A DNA stretch of 64,000 nucleotides from Brytella acorum (lineage in GTDB: Bacteria > Pseudomonadota > Alphaproteobacteria > Acetobacterales > Acetobacteraceae), in contig NZ_JARBJP010000007.1 in the NCBI RefSeq assembly GCF_029309905.1, positions 1-64,000 of the forward strand. Reading direction: 5' to 3'. This document shows, in pieces, positions 1-9,006 of the stretch. A program made the position numbers and the translations under genes. Positions within the stretch are counted from its first letter, which is position 1, and every line of letters starts with the position of its first letter. The notes under the pieces were generated by a model that saw nothing but the letters and a program-made list of their open reading frames with translations, had not been told where the DNA came from and searched no databases.

Positions 1-42
1 GCCATCACCATCTCCATCAATGGAAACGGTGAATCACAATCT

Positions 43-1473
43 ATGCCCCATGTCACCCCACACGATTCATCGTTCAGTGGACGTGCTCTAGTTCCCACGC
101 TCATGAAAGCACCCCGATTCTCCGGGCCTGTTGCCAGCCCTTCCGACCCCACCATCGAGCCTTCGCCGATTCCGGCGACGATCGATACCGCTCTGGTATT
201 CTCTCTCATGGAAAGTCGGGAACGCTGGCGAAGGCTTGGACGGGCGATTTTCGATCTTCTTTTCGAGACGGATGCCGATGGCGCCCTGACGGCCCTCGTG
301 CCGTTGAACTGGTCCGGTGCTCTCCCCTCACTGGGAACCAATGCCAATGCCATATGGGATGACAGGACCACGCCCTTCGATGCGAGCATTCCCCACATCC
401 GCGAGATCCTTCCCAACAATGTCCATCTCTGCGCCCTGCCCTATCTGGATCCTGACGGGCTGTTGCGCGGATCGCGTGGGGGCCTTCTGCGAATGCCTGT
501 CTCTCTCGCCACCGCCATGACTTCGAACGCGGGCATCCTTGTCGGTCGCATCGTTCTGGATGTCTTTCGCAAGACTCCGGACACGCGCATTGCCTGTCAG
601 GATGCGCTGGACGCGCTTCGTTCCTTTTTCGACGCCCACGCTGCGATCCTCTTCACGGACAATGCACTGGGTGTGGACGCGGCAGCGACCGGCACGTCAC
701 GATGGACGCTCATGAAAACTTCCGGGCCGCCCCTGGACGCGCATCTCCTCGCCGACTTCGCGGTTTTCGACGAACCCGCCCCCTGCCGACGCGTCAAAGA
801 TGCGAGCGAAGGCGTCGCTCTCTGGTTGACCACGCCGCTTCGCGCCATCGGGGAACTGGGCCTCTTCCTTTTCCGTAACAAGCCATGGTCAGATCATGAA
901 ATCGACGTTGCCGCTTTCGCGCTGGATCTGATGGCCGGCTTTGTGGAAACGGACACGCTGCATCGCCATATCCTCAAGACCCTGCCCATTGACCTGTCGT
1001 CTCATCTGCTGAACACGCGCGGTTTTCTCGCCGCCGTAGACCGACGCCTTTCGCGCCTCGATCAGTTGGAACTGCCCGCCAGCCTGATGGTGATCCGCGT
1101 CGAGGGACTGATCGATCTCCTCAACACCACAGATACCGATCGTCTCCTCAGCATAACGGAGCAGATCAGCAAGCTGCTCGAAAAATCAGTCCGGGCAACG
1201 GATGCCATTGGCCGCCTCGGCGTCGACACCTTCGCCATCTGGATGGACAGCGCGGATCGCTTCGCCGCGGCCGAGCGTGCAGATCGTATCTGTCTGCACG
1301 GGGCGCCGCTCCTGCTGGACGAACCTCATCATCTGCCCATTCGGATCGGCGTCATGTGCCGGGAAAGCGGCGTGACGGATGACCCGCAGGAACTGATCGA
1401 ACACGCCAAGCGCGCGCTCATGCGCGCCGAGGACAGCAACCGGCCATGGCAGTTCTGCCATGAGGTGCCCTGA
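43..1473 (+). CDS. Degenerate GGDEF-domain protein with PAS/GAF-like N-terminus
   Basis: Probable signalling protein of about 476 residues. The C-terminal ~160 residues follow the diguanylate cyclase fold (HLLNTRGFLAAVDRRLSRLD, then RLGVDTFAIWM), but the signature loop reads GVDTF where active enzymes have GG(D/E)EF. Cyclic-di-GMP synthesis is therefore unlikely; binding or regulation is more plausible. The region around residues 55-110 (ERWRRLGRAIFDLLFETDAD) resembles a PAS sensor and residues ~185-300 a GAF-like domain; both are weak readings by eye. No signal peptide or transmembrane segment is visible. The reading frame is open back to base 1 and no ribosome site precedes the ATG at 43 or the ATG at 103, so the true start may lie outside the window. 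It converges with argB. Confidence 0.6.
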   Translation: MPHVTPHDSSFSGRALVPTLMKAPRFSGPVASPSDPTIEPSPIPATIDTALVFSLMESRERWRRLGRAIFDLLFETDADGALTALVPLNWSGALPSLGTNANAIWDDRTTPFDASIPHIREILPNNVHLCALPYLDPDGLLRGSRGGLLRMPVSLATAMTSNAGILVGRIVLDVFRKTPDTRIACQDALDALRSFFDAHAAILFTDNALGVDAAATGTSRWTLMKTSGPPLDAHLLADFAVFDEPAPCRRVKDASEGVALWLTTPLRAIGELGLFLFRNKPWSDHEIDVAAFALDLMAGFVETDTLHRHILKTLPIDLSSHLLNTRGFLAAVDRRLSRLDQLELPASLMVIRVEGLIDLLNTTDTDRLLSITEQISKLLEKSVRATDAIGRLGVDTFAIWMDSADRFAAAERADRICLHGAPLLLDEPHHLPIRIGVMCRESGVTDDPQELIEHAKRALMRAEDSNRPWQFCHEVP

Positions 1474-1527
1474 ACACGCCTCCCCATAGAGATCCCGCCG
1501 CGCATGCGCCGGGCACGGGCGGGCGCG

Positions 1528-2454
1528 TCACCGCGCCCGGATCAACGTCCCCGAACCCGTCTTGGTGAACAGCTCCAGAAGACTGGCATGAGCCACGCGA
1601 CCATCCATGATCACGGCCGCCTTCGCACCCTCGCGCACCGCGCGCAGACAGGTTTCGACCTTGGGGATCATCCCGCCCCGGATCTGACCGTTCTCGATCA
1701 GCCGATGCGCCTCTTCGGCCGTCAGTTCGGGGATCAGATCGCCGTTCTCGTCGAGAACGCCCGCCACATCCGTGAGCATCAGCAGACGCGACGCGTTGAC
1801 GGCGGACGCGATGGCCCCGGCCGCCGTATCCGCGTTGATGTTATAGGTCTCGCCGTTTTCGCCGACGCCGACTGGCGCGATCACAGGGATCAGACCGGAC
1901 CCCAGCAGCGCATACAGCACGCGCGGATCCACACGCACCGGCTCACCGACAAAGCCGAGATCCATCACGCGTTCGATCTGGCTGTCCGGATCGCGCGCGG
2001 TGCGCATCAGCTTGCGGGCCCGGATCAACCCCCCATCCTTGCCTGAGAGACCCACTGCCAGCGCCCCGGCGCGGTTGATGAGATCGGCGACCTGTTTGTT
2101 CACCGAACCCGACAGCACCATTTCGATGACATCGACCATCGCGGCATCCGTGATCCGCAGGCCGTCGACGAAGTTGGACCGGATCTGAAGCCGCTCCAGC
2201 ATGGCACTGATCTGCGGCCCGCCGCCATGCACCACGATCGGATTGATCCCAACCAGTTTGAGCAGCGCGATATCCCGCCCGAACGCATCGGAAAGACGCG
2301 CCTCGCCCATGGCATGGCCGCCGTATTTCACAACGATGGTATCGCCTGCATAACGCCTGAGAAACGGCAGCGCGCTGGCCAGGATCGCGGCCTGCCGCTG
2401 CGGATCTTCGTACGTTTCACTCACCGGGTCGGTCATGTCTGCCCCTCCGCTCAT
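1528..2454 (-). CDS. argB: Acetylglutamate kinase
   Basis: Phosphorylates N-acetylglutamate with ATP, the second step of arginine synthesis, in the cytoplasm. The amino-acid-kinase fold is clear: [10 protein letters not shown] near residue 42 (catalytic Lys, Gly-rich loop), [11 protein letters not shown] for substrate binding, then [12 protein letters not shown] and [12 protein letters not shown] toward the C-terminus. At 308 residues it is normal for the family. The start at 2454 overlaps the engB stop by 4 bases (ATGA), supporting translational coupling; a second ATG at 2436 (MTDPVSE) is possible. It is last in the rpmH-rnpA-yidD-yidC-engB-argB series, an alphaproteobacterial arrangement. 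A GC-rich inverted repeat (1520-1539) spans the stop codon but lacks a T tract. Confidence 0.97.
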   Translation of the reverse strand: MSGGADMTDPVSETYEDPQRQAAILASALPFLRRYAGDTIVVKYGGHAMGEARLSDAFGRDIALLKLVGINPIVVHGGGPQISAMLERLQIRSNFVDGLRITDAAMVDVIEMVLSGSVNKQVADLINRAGALAVGLSGKDGGLIRARKLMRTARDPDSQIERVMDLGFVGEPVRVDPRVLYALLGSGLIPVIAPVGVGENGETYNINADTAAGAIASAVNASRLLMLTDVAGVLDENGDLIPELTAEEAHRLIENGQIRGGMIPKVETCLRAVREGAKAAVIMDGRVAHASLLELFTKTGSGTLIRAR

Positions 2455-3131
2455 GATTCGGCGTGTGCCTGGCGCGCCTCTCCCATTTCGACCAGCCGCG
2501 CCATTTCGGCACGCAGCGTGTCGATCCCCATACCCGTCTCGCTACTCGTCAGCACGAGATGCGGATATGCCGCCGGGTGTCTGGCCATTTCCGCTTCGAC
2601 TTCACGCCGCTTGGCGTCCAGACGTCCGGGTTTGAGCGCGTCACATTTGGTCAGGACCACCTGAAACACCACGGCCGCCTTGTCCAGCAGTTCCATGACG
2701 TCGCGATCGGAGGGCTTCAGTTCGATGCGCGCATCCAGCAGCAGAAGCACGCGCTGCAGAACGGTGCGCCCACGAAGATAGGTGAACATCATGTTCTGCC
2801 AATCTTCCTTGACCGCCTTGGCCGCCTTGGCGAAACCATAACCAGGCATGTCGACCAGGGTGAGGCGGTCGCCGAGATTGAAAAAGTTGAGCTGTTTGGT
2901 GCGCCCCGGTTCGGATGAGGCGCGCGCCAGCCGGTTGCGGCCCGTCATGGCATTGATCAGACTCGACTTGCCCACATTGGACCGCCCCGCGAAGGCGATT
3001 TCGGCAACTCCGGGCGGCGGCAACTGATCAAGCGTCTGCGAACCGAAAAAAAATGTGCATTCGGACGCAAACAACAAACGACCCGCTTCGATCTGCTCGG
3101 GCGTCAGGACGGCGGATTCATCAGGACTCAT
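2451..3131 (-). CDS. engB: Ribosome biogenesis GTPase EngB (YihA/YsxC)
   Basis: Small GTPase needed for late assembly of the large ribosomal subunit in the relatives studied. G motifs are intact: GRSNVGKSS (G1), [10 protein letters not shown] (G2 region), DMPGYG (G3), TKCD (G4) and a TSSE (G5). The reading frame stays open upstream to about 3842, but that part lies inside yidC and is antisense-free overlap noise. The start is chosen at the ATG at 3131 (MSPDESAV), whose first base is shared with the yidC stop codon (TGATG), giving 226 residues, the usual family length. Its stop overlaps the argB start. Cytoplasmic, ribosome-associated. Confidence 0.95.
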   Translation of the reverse strand: MSPDESAVLTPEQIEAGRLLFASECTFFFGSQTLDQLPPPGVAEIAFAGRSNVGKSSLINAMTGRNRLARASSEPGRTKQLNFFNLGDRLTLVDMPGYGFAKAAKAVKEDWQNMMFTYLRGRTVLQRVLLLLDARIELKPSDRDVMELLDKAAVVFQVVLTKCDALKPGRLDAKRREVEAEMARHPAAYPHLVLTSSETGMGIDTLRAEMARLVEMGEARQAHAES

Positions 3132-4879
3132 CACGACTTGCCGGGCACCTTGCTGTCCGCGACCTTCGTGCGATGCTGGATCAGGCTCTGCTGAGCGAAG
3201 GTCAGGACGTTGTTCCACGTATAGTAGATCACGATGCCAGCCGACAGACGCCCGAGGAAGAAGACATACAGGATCGGCATGAACTGCATCATGCGCTGCT
3301 GCGCCGGATCCATCGTAATGCTGCTCTGGCGCTGCATGAGCCAGATCGTCCCGCCGAACAGGATCGGCCAGATGCCGATATGCAGCATCTCGGACAGATG
3401 GGTCGGATCGAACGGAATCAACCCGAACAGGTTGAAGATGTTCGTCGGATCGGGCGCGGAGAGATCGCGAATCCAGCCGAAAAACGGTGCGTGACGCATT
3501 TCGATCGTGATGTTCAGGACCTTGTAGAGGCAGAACGCCACGGGTGCCTGGATCAGGATCGGCAGACAGCCGCCAGCGGGATTGACGCCCTCCTCGCGAT
3601 AAAGCGCCATGATCTGCTGGTTCATCGCGGTCGGATCGGATTTGGCGTGTTCGCGGATCGCCTGAATACGCGGCGACAGCGCCCGCATTCTCGCCATGGA
3701 CGTGAAGGACCGTGTCGCCAGCGGATAGAGAATCAGCTTGACGATGAGCGTCAGGACCATCAGGGCCAGACCGAAATTGCCGATATGGCCATAGAGCCAG
3801 TGCAGGATATGGAACATCGGGCGCGTCAGGAAAGCGAACCATCCGAAGTCCACGGCCTTGTAGAAATAGGGGATTTTCAGCTCGTTGGTGTAGTCGTCGA
3901 GCAGTTCGACTTCCTTGGCGCCGGCGAAAACCCGGCTGCCGGTCTCAAGGCTCGCACCCGCGGCCACGCTCTGCGGCGCCTGGGAGGTGAATTCGACGCG
4001 GTATGAACCACCCTCGCCCTGCGGGAGATACTGGTAATGGATGGACACGGGCGCCGTCTGGTCGGGGACGACCGCCGTCAGCCAGTATTTATCCGTGATG
4101 CCGCCCCAGCCGCCGGTTCCGTTCGCGCCCCAGGACTGGTTGCCCGGATTGCTCGCGCCCTTGCGCATGTTCTTGTAGGAATCCTCGTTGAGGCGGTTGT
4201 TGATGACCGACAGAGGTCCTTCATGAACGATCCAGCCGCCCGTCTCCACCGGCGTAAAGTCGCGCTCGACGCGCTGATAGGGGATCAGAGAGACCGGCTG
4301 CTCCGAGTGATTCTCGACCTTCTGCGTGACTTCGGCCATGTAACGGCGGTCGATGGTCAGCACGATCGAGAACAGAAGTCCCTGACCGTTATCCCAATGC
4401 AGGGTCACGGGATGATCCGGCGACAGTTCCTTGTCGCTCGTCGACCAGTCCGTATTCTCATCGGGCAGCTTCGCACTGGAGCCCGGCGCGTTCTGCCAGC
4501 CCACTTCCACGAAGCTCGGCTCGGTGCCTTCACGCTTCTCCAGAAGGCGAACCAGCGGGCTGCCTTTGTCGAGGGTCTCGTGATAATGCGTCAACACGAG
4601 ATCGTCGAAGCGCGCGCCGCGCAGATTGATCGAACCCTGCACATCCGGCCCCTCGACATGCAGCCGCGCCGCTTCCGATGCGGGGGCCGCATCAGCCGTG
4701 TTCGAAGGCGAGGACGAAGCGGGCACGCCAAGCGGCGTTTCCTTCTTCTTCTGCGGCTCGGTCTGAGACGTCTTCTGCTTCGCGGGATCATCCTTGGGAT
4801 GATTCGGCACGAAATAATCGAAACCGATAAGAATCGCGAAGGACAGCGCGACGGCCACGATGATGCGCTTCATTTCCAT
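3131..4879 (-). CDS. yidC: Membrane protein insertase YidC
   Basis: Inserts and folds inner-membrane proteins, alone or with SecYEG. It begins with an uncleaved N-terminal membrane segment (IIVAVALSFAILIGFDYF), followed by a charged Pro/Lys-rich linker, a large periplasmic beta domain (~residues 75-340) and the conserved C-terminal membrane core of about five segments (GNFGLALMVLTLIVKLILYP; NPAGGCLPILIQAPVAFCLY; a final helix with FFLGRLSAGIVIYYTWNNVL). The conserved core arginine is in PLATRSFTSMARM. Its 582 residues fit Gram-negative YidC. There are 167 bases between yidD and yidC, unlike the tight joints elsewhere in the cluster, so an extra promoter there is possible. Confidence 0.97.
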   Translation of the reverse strand: MEMKRIIVAVALSFAILIGFDYFVPNHPKDDPAKQKTSQTEPQKKKETPLGVPASSSPSNTADAAPASEAARLHVEGPDVQGSINLRGARFDDLVLTHYHETLDKGSPLVRLLEKREGTEPSFVEVGWQNAPGSSAKLPDENTDWSTSDKELSPDHPVTLHWDNGQGLLFSIVLTIDRRYMAEVTQKVENHSEQPVSLIPYQRVERDFTPVETGGWIVHEGPLSVINNRLNEDSYKNMRKGASNPGNQSWGANGTGGWGGITDKYWLTAVVPDQTAPVSIHYQYLPQGEGGSYRVEFTSQAPQSVAAGASLETGSRVFAGAKEVELLDDYTNELKIPYFYKAVDFGWFAFLTRPMFHILHWLYGHIGNFGLALMVLTLIVKLILYPLATRSFTSMARMRALSPRIQAIREHAKSDPTAMNQQIMALYREEGVNPAGGCLPILIQAPVAFCLYKVLNITIEMRHAPFFGWIRDLSAPDPTNIFNLFGLIPFDPTHLSEMLHIGIWPILFGGTIWLMQRQSSITMDPAQQRMMQFMPILYVFFLGRLSAGIVIYYTWNNVLTFAQQSLIQHRTKVADSKVPGKS

Positions 4880-5046
4880 CAGCGGAGTGCCGGTCTTTCT
4901 TTTCGGGCAGCACGCAGGGACAGCACGCCACGACCCGTTGGTTCACAGAGGAGACAGGCATTCACGACAGAACGCCCGAGGATCACGCGTCAGTTGGCCG
5001 AAAATGCCGCGCAAAACAATAGGCGCGAACAAATTAGCTCGGCTGG

Positions 5047-5301
5047 TCACTTGCATTTCCGGTGGTCGTGGCTGTCCGGCACTGGATCGTGACCGCCGCG
5101 GGAGAAAGGATGACAGCGTAGCACCCGGCGAAAAGCCAGCCAGCCGCCCCGTATGGCGCCGTGGCGCCGAACGGCCGTCATCGCATAGGCGCTGCACGTG
5201 GGATTGAAACGGCAATTACTGCCAAGCTGGGGGCTGATGAACCACTGATAGAAACGGATCAGCACCAGAACGAGGCGCGCGCCAGGCCCCGGAGCATTCA
5301 C
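5047..5301 (-). CDS. yidD: Membrane protein insertion efficiency factor YidD
   Basis: Small 84-residue protein of the YidD/DUF37 family, which helps YidC-dependent membrane insertion. An amphipathic membrane-binding N-terminus ([19 protein letters not shown]) precedes the conserved cysteine signature [19 protein letters not shown], and a third conserved Cys lies in [12 protein letters not shown]. Its ATG overlaps the rnpA stop by four bases (ATGA), the usual arrangement in rpmH-rnpA-yidD operons. Confidence 0.95.
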   Translation of the reverse strand: MNAPGPGARLVLVLIRFYQWFISPQLGSNCRFNPTCSAYAMTAVRRHGAIRGGWLAFRRVLRCHPFSRGGHDPVPDSHDHRKCK

Positions 5302-5645
5302 CCCTTCAAAGCGCCGCCTTTGCGCAGCGCCCGTCGCAGGTCCTCGACGAGAACGCCGAATCCGCGGGCGCGAGTCGCATCCCGCCCGATGAGCACGATG
5401 TCGACAGGCGCGAGAGCCTCTTCGCGGGCCACCGCGCGCAACGCCTCGCGCAGCAACCGGCGCGTCCGGTTGCGGACCACGGAATTACCCACTTTTTTTG
5501 TCACGGTAAAACCGGCTCGTGGCGGCGCCTCATCCTTATGGGCGAGCACCTGCAACACGACGCCGGGCATGGCGACCTTGCGGCCACGCCCGGCAACCCG
5601 CAGAAACTGCGGGCGTTTCCTCAGCCTGTCAGGCTGAACGGGCAT
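5298..5645 (-). CDS. rnpA: Ribonuclease P protein component
   Basis: Protein subunit of RNase P, which removes 5' leaders from tRNA precursors. The family signature [18 protein letters not shown] is present in the middle of the 115-residue basic protein, preceded by FTVTKKVG. It starts 15 bases after the rpmH stop and overlaps the yidD start by 4 bases. The C-terminal part ([19 protein letters not shown]) aligns with the usual last helices. Confidence 0.95.
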   Translation of the reverse strand: MPVQPDRLRKRPQFLRVAGRGRKVAMPGVVLQVLAHKDEAPPRAGFTVTKKVGNSVVRNRTRRLLREALRAVAREEALAPVDIVLIGRDATRARGFGVLVEDLRRALRKGGALKG

Positions 5646-5660
5646 AAAAGCCCGTGATCT

Positions 5661-5795
5661 TCAAGCCGAGAGCTTCGCGCGTCCCTTGGAGCGACGGTTC
5701 GCCAGAACGCGACGACCACCGACAGTCGCCGTGCGGGCGCGGAAACCATGACGACGCTTGCGAACGATCTTGGAAGGCTGATAGGTGCGCTTCAT
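5661..5795 (-). CDS. rpmH: 50S ribosomal protein L34
   Basis: A 44-residue, strongly basic protein read directly from the minus strand: it starts [20 protein letters not shown] and ends with SKGRAKLSA. This is the universal L34 sequence pattern (KRTxQPS, [13 protein letters not shown], GRxVLxxRRxKGR). It is the first gene of the rnpA-yidD-yidC-engB-argB series, 15 bases ahead of rnpA. Confidence 0.97.
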   Translation of the reverse strand: MKRTYQPSKIVRKRRHGFRARTATVGGRRVLANRRSKGRAKLSA

Positions 5796-5934
5796 ATCTC
5801 TAATCCCTTCTACGGTATGCGCGGCGCATGCCGCACAGGAACGACGCGTCTCGCGCCTCTCATCTCAGGCGCGGGCTTTTACGGACCCCGCAGCCAACTG
5901 TCAATGAACTCCGCCTTTTTACGGCGAGAAAAGG
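5796..5934. promoter_or_regulatory. Divergent rpmH upstream region with inverted repeats
   Basis: This 139-base gap separates rpmH (-) from the DHp-like gene (+). It carries the perfect palindrome ATGCGC-G-GCGCAT at 5817-5829 and a 7-bp stem at 5852-5858/5867-5873 (CGCGCCT/AGGCGCG, 8-base loop). It must contain the rpmH promoter, but I see no convincing -35/-10 pair. The palindromes may be leader structures. Confidence 0.35.
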
Positions 5935-6147
5935 ATGATCATGCCACAACCCGACGAACACGAGGCAGACTCATGCATGGACCTGAAGAAGCTGCGCCAT
6001 GATCTGCGCAACCGGCTGTCCCCGGCCCTACTGACCGCCGACATCCTGTCGCAGCACCCCGATCCGGACGTCCGGCGTCAGGCCGAAACGATCATTGCCG
6101 CGATCGAATCGGCGACCGTACTTCTACGGACAACGACAAAGTCCTGA
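5935..6147 (+). CDS. Orphan histidine-kinase DHp-like mini-protein
   Basis: Small protein of 70 residues (or 56 from the ATG at 5977). Residues 17-65 resemble the dimerisation/phosphoacceptor (HisKA) domain of histidine kinases: KLRHDLRNRLSPALLTADIL has an H-box-like layout with His22, followed by a second helix RRQAETIIAAIESATVLLR. There is no sensor part, no N/G1/G2 ATP-binding boxes and no receiver. If real, it could serve as a phosphotransfer or decoy partner for a separate kinase. A purine-rich stretch (GAGAAAAGG) precedes the ATG. The similarity was judged by eye; it could also be an unrelated helical hairpin. Confidence 0.55.
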   Translation: MIMPQPDEHEADSCMDLKKLRHDLRNRLSPALLTADILSQHPDPDVRRQAETIIAAIESATVLLRTTTKS

Positions 6148-6169
6148 AAACGCTTCAGCCCGAAGCGTC

Positions 6170-6565
6170 TCAGAGCGTGCCGCGCTGGATGAACTCGATC
6201 TTGTAGCCGTCCGGATCTTCGACGAACGCAATGACCGTGGTGCCGAACTTCACCGGCCCCGCTTCACGCGTTACCTTGCCGCCAGCCTCGCGCACCTTCT
6301 CGACCACGCGCGCGACGTCGTCATAACCCAGCGCGAAGTGACCGAAGCCGGTACCGACCTCGTAAGGCTCGTCATGACCCCAGTTATACGTCAGCTCGAT
6401 TTCCGCCTGTCCATGAGCATTGTCTTCGAAACCCATGAAAACGAGCGTGTATTTGCCATCCGGCACCTCGCGGCGACGCAGTTCCTTCAAGCCGAGCACC
6501 TTGTAGAAAGCAATACTGCGCTCGAGATTGCTGACGCGGACCATCGTATGCAGATAGGAAGCCAA
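6170..6565 (-). CDS. gloA: Lactoylglutathione lyase (glyoxalase I)
   Basis: Converts the methylglyoxal-glutathione hemithioacetal to S-lactoylglutathione; cytoplasmic detoxification. The 131 residues form two glyoxalase beta-alpha-beta-beta-beta modules. The four metal-ligand positions of bacterial GloA can be seen: His in YLHTMVRV, Glu in [10 protein letters not shown], His in [10 protein letters not shown] and Glu in GYKIEFIQR. The motif [17 protein letters not shown] is typical. It lies 36 bases downstream of lpxI on the same strand but is functionally unrelated to lipid A. Confidence 0.95.
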   Translation of the reverse strand: MASYLHTMVRVSNLERSIAFYKVLGLKELRRREVPDGKYTLVFMGFEDNAHGQAEIELTYNWGHDEPYEVGTGFGHFALGYDDVARVVEKVREAGGKVTREAGPVKFGTTVIAFVEDPDGYKIEFIQRGTL

Positions 6566-6601
6566 TTTCTTTCTCCACGTGAATGATAAGATACGGATAA
6601 T

Positions 6602-7462
6602 TCAGGTCGAAGCCGACGCCACTTCGCGCTCGCCCATCTGGGCAGCGTCGATCCCGAAGAGGAAAAGTCCGAGTTCATCGGCGGCCCGCACACAGGCCTC
6701 AGGGTCGGTCAGCAAAGTGCTTCCGGCCTGAAACGCGACACCGCGCAGCCCGGTTGCCGCGGCATTGCGGATTGTGACCGGCCCGATCGTCGGCATGTCG
6801 GCTCTCGCCTCCTGACCGGGTTTGAGCGTCTTGACCAGAACACCTCCCGGCCCGGGCTGCTTCAGAGCGTGGCAGCGGGCCAGCATGGCATCCGTCCCTT
6901 CGAGAGCCTCCACCGCCAGGACGAGGTTATCCTGAACGACGCATCCCTGTCCGATATCCAGTGCGCCGAGGGCACGGATCACAGCCACACCGCGCCTGAT
7001 ATCCTGCAAGGCCTGCGCATCGGGGCGAACCCGTCCCATGGCGCCGGGACGGCCGAGTGACTGGTCGAGAAATTCATGGGCGCCCCTGATCCGGAACCCC
7101 TCTTCGCCGAGAACCTTCACCAGCGCGCCCAGCAGTCCGTCATCGCCGCCGAACAGGGCGCGGCCGATGCGCGCCATAATCCGCGCGCCTTCGGCATCGG
7201 GCCGCAGATCCCACAGGGCTGGCCGACGAACAGGCCCGATCAGCACGAGATCGCGACACCCGGCCTTTCTCAACGTCGAGAGAATCTCACCGGCCGCAGC
7301 CAGCCGCACAACGCGATGGGGCCAGCGTGCAAGACGCGACAGATCGGCGAAATCCTGAAAGGCGATGACGAAGACATGCCCGCCGCGGGCTTCGATCGCT
7401 TCCGCAACCTGCGCGGGAAGAGGGCCGCCTCCGGCCAGAACGCCGACCGGCGAGGCCGTCAT
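6602..7462 (-). CDS. lpxI: UDP-2,3-diacylglucosamine diphosphatase LpxI
   Basis: Hydrolyses UDP-2,3-diacylglucosamine to 2,3-diacylglucosamine-1-phosphate (lipid X), the LpxI alternative to LpxH used by most alphaproteobacteria. Evidence includes GVLAGGGPLPAQVAEA at the N-terminus, the central LIGPVRRPALWDLRPDAEG, and the C-terminal TIGPVTIRNAAATGLRGVAF with FQAGSTLL, which match DUF1009/LpxI. At 286 residues it is of usual length. Its ATG overlaps the lpxA stop by 4 bases. In many alphaproteobacteria lpxB follows; here glyoxalase I does. Confidence 0.93.
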   Translation of the reverse strand: MTASPVGVLAGGGPLPAQVAEAIEARGGHVFVIAFQDFADLSRLARWPHRVVRLAAAGEILSTLRKAGCRDLVLIGPVRRPALWDLRPDAEGARIMARIGRALFGGDDGLLGALVKVLGEEGFRIRGAHEFLDQSLGRPGAMGRVRPDAQALQDIRRGVAVIRALGALDIGQGCVVQDNLVLAVEALEGTDAMLARCHALKQPGPGGVLVKTLKPGQEARADMPTIGPVTIRNAAATGLRGVAFQAGSTLLTDPEACVRAADELGLFLFGIDAAQMGEREVASAST

Positions 7463-8325
7463 GCGCCCTCGATGTCGCTCGTGTCGCTGCCAGGACGCCG
7501 ACCTCTTACGAGTCCGCGACGGCTGGGCGCTTCCATGAACGCCACGATTTCCAGCACACGCGGGATATCGGCGAACTCGCGACGCACGATGTTCACGCGC
7601 TCCTCGAGAACACCGTCGCGCGCCGTGGCTCCCGTGCGCGGATAGAGAATGCGAAAGGCCCTGCGCATCGCCTGGATTTCGGCTGCGTCCACGCCCTGCC
7701 GACGCAGCCAGATCCAGTGCAGGCCGACGAGACGCGCACGGTTTCCGAGCACACTGCCGTAAGGAATGACATCCGCTTCCACACCGCAGACGCCGCCGAC
7801 CAGCGCACCATGTCCGATCCGCACGAACTGATGCAGGGCCGCCGATCCCATGATACGCGCGCCATCGCCGATCACGACATGACCGCCCATCACCACGTTG
7901 TTCACGATGATGACGCCATCGCCGATGAAGCAGTCATGCGCCACGTGCGAATTGGCCATGATGAGGCAGTGAGCCCCGATCTTCGTCAATTGATGGCCCT
8001 GCGCGGTGCCACGATGGATGGTCACGTTTTCGCGGATCACCGTTCGGGAGCCGATCTCGCATCGTGTCGGCTCGCCACGATATTTGAGATCCTGCGGCGC
8101 CATGCCGATGGTTACGAACGGAAAGACCTCGACGCCGTCTCCGAGCCGCGTATGACCGTCGATGACGACATTGGCATGAAGACGAACGCCGTCGCCCAGC
8201 ACGACATCCGGGCCGACCATGCACCACGGGCCGATCTGCGTTCCCGCCCCGATCCGGGCGAGCGGATCGACGATCGCGCTGGGATGAACGATAATCGACG
8301 AATCGCGTGAGGAGGTATGATTCAC
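7459..8325 (-). CDS. lpxA: UDP-N-acetylglucosamine acyltransferase LpxA
   Basis: First committed step of lipid A synthesis: transfer of 3-hydroxyacyl from ACP to UDP-GlcNAc. Left-handed beta-helix hexapeptide repeats fill residues ~10-195 (IVHPSAIVDPLARIGAGT onward), with the catalytic-His region in LIMANSHVAHDCFIGDG and the conserved GHVVIGDGARIMGSAALHQF. The C-terminal helical domain begins at VGLHWIWLRRQG. At 288 residues it is slightly longer than the E. coli enzyme. It starts 12 bases after fabZ and overlaps lpxI. Confidence 0.96.
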   Translation of the reverse strand: MNHTSSRDSSIIVHPSAIVDPLARIGAGTQIGPWCMVGPDVVLGDGVRLHANVVIDGHTRLGDGVEVFPFVTIGMAPQDLKYRGEPTRCEIGSRTVIRENVTIHRGTAQGHQLTKIGAHCLIMANSHVAHDCFIGDGVIIVNNVVMGGHVVIGDGARIMGSAALHQFVRIGHGALVGGVCGVEADVIPYGSVLGNRARLVGLHWIWLRRQGVDAAEIQAMRRAFRILYPRTGATARDGVLEERVNIVRREFADIPRVLEIVAFMEAPSRRGLVRGRRPGSDTSDIEGA

Positions 8326-8337
8326 GTAGGGATCCGC

Positions 8338-8841
8338 CTAGCCCATGATCATGGCGCTGAACGTGGCCTCGGCCACAGCGTGTCCGTCCACGCGCGCCAC
8401 GCCCTTGAAACGCCATACATTCGCACGGGCGCGCTCTTTCTCGACGTGAATACGCAGCTGATCCCCCGGAGCGACGGGGCGACGGAACTTCGCACTCTCG
8501 ATCGTCATGAAATAGACGAGCTTGCCTTCAAAAGCCGCGCCAAGCGTGAGGACCACCAGCGTCGCCGCGGTCTGCGCCATCGCCTCGATGATCAACACGC
8601 CCGGCATGACCGGCTGCGAAGGGAAATGACCCTGAAAGAAAGGCTCGTTGATCGAGACATTCTTCACACCGACGGCGGATTCGCCCAGCACGATGTCCAC
8701 CATCCGGTCGATCATCAGAAAAGGGTAACGGTGCGGGATCGCAGCCATGATCCGCATGATGTCGATTGCTTCGATGGTCGCGGGTGCGTCCGGCATGTCC
8801 GTCAAAACCTTGACCTCACCCTGTTCCGCCGTCGAATCCAT
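8338..8841 (-). CDS. fabZ: 3-hydroxyacyl-ACP dehydratase FabZ
   Basis: Dehydrates beta-hydroxyacyl-ACP in fatty acid synthesis and competes with LpxA/LpxD for the same hydroxyacyl-ACP pool, which explains its place between them. The hotdog fold signature is present: [16 protein letters not shown], then [20 protein letters not shown] with the catalytic His and Glu. At 167 residues it has a short N-terminal extension over the ~150-residue norm. A 165-base gap separates it from lpxD upstream, where a weak GC hairpin followed by a T run (8913-8940, minus strand) may cause partial termination. Confidence 0.95.
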   Translation of the reverse strand: MDSTAEQGEVKVLTDMPDAPATIEAIDIMRIMAAIPHRYPFLMIDRMVDIVLGESAVGVKNVSINEPFFQGHFPSQPVMPGVLIIEAMAQTAATLVVLTLGAAFEGKLVYFMTIESAKFRRPVAPGDQLRIHVEKERARANVWRFKGVARVDGHAVAEATFSAMIMG

Positions 8842-9006
8842 TAGAAACCTCGCTCCCGTGGCCTGTTCCCCGATGTGAACCCATCGCGGGATTTCGCCTG
8901 TGTCTCATACCCAAAAACGTCCCGCCACAGGTGGCGTTTCCCCGCCCTGTAGCAAACGGCGACCGCACTTGCCACCAGTCGTATGCCGGCAAGACGCTCC
9001 ATCGTG

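Noticed and set aside
2451-3842. 463-codon version of engB
   Set aside because: The first 236 codons lie out of frame inside yidC and do not match any GTPase extension; the coupled ATG at 3131 gives the family length.
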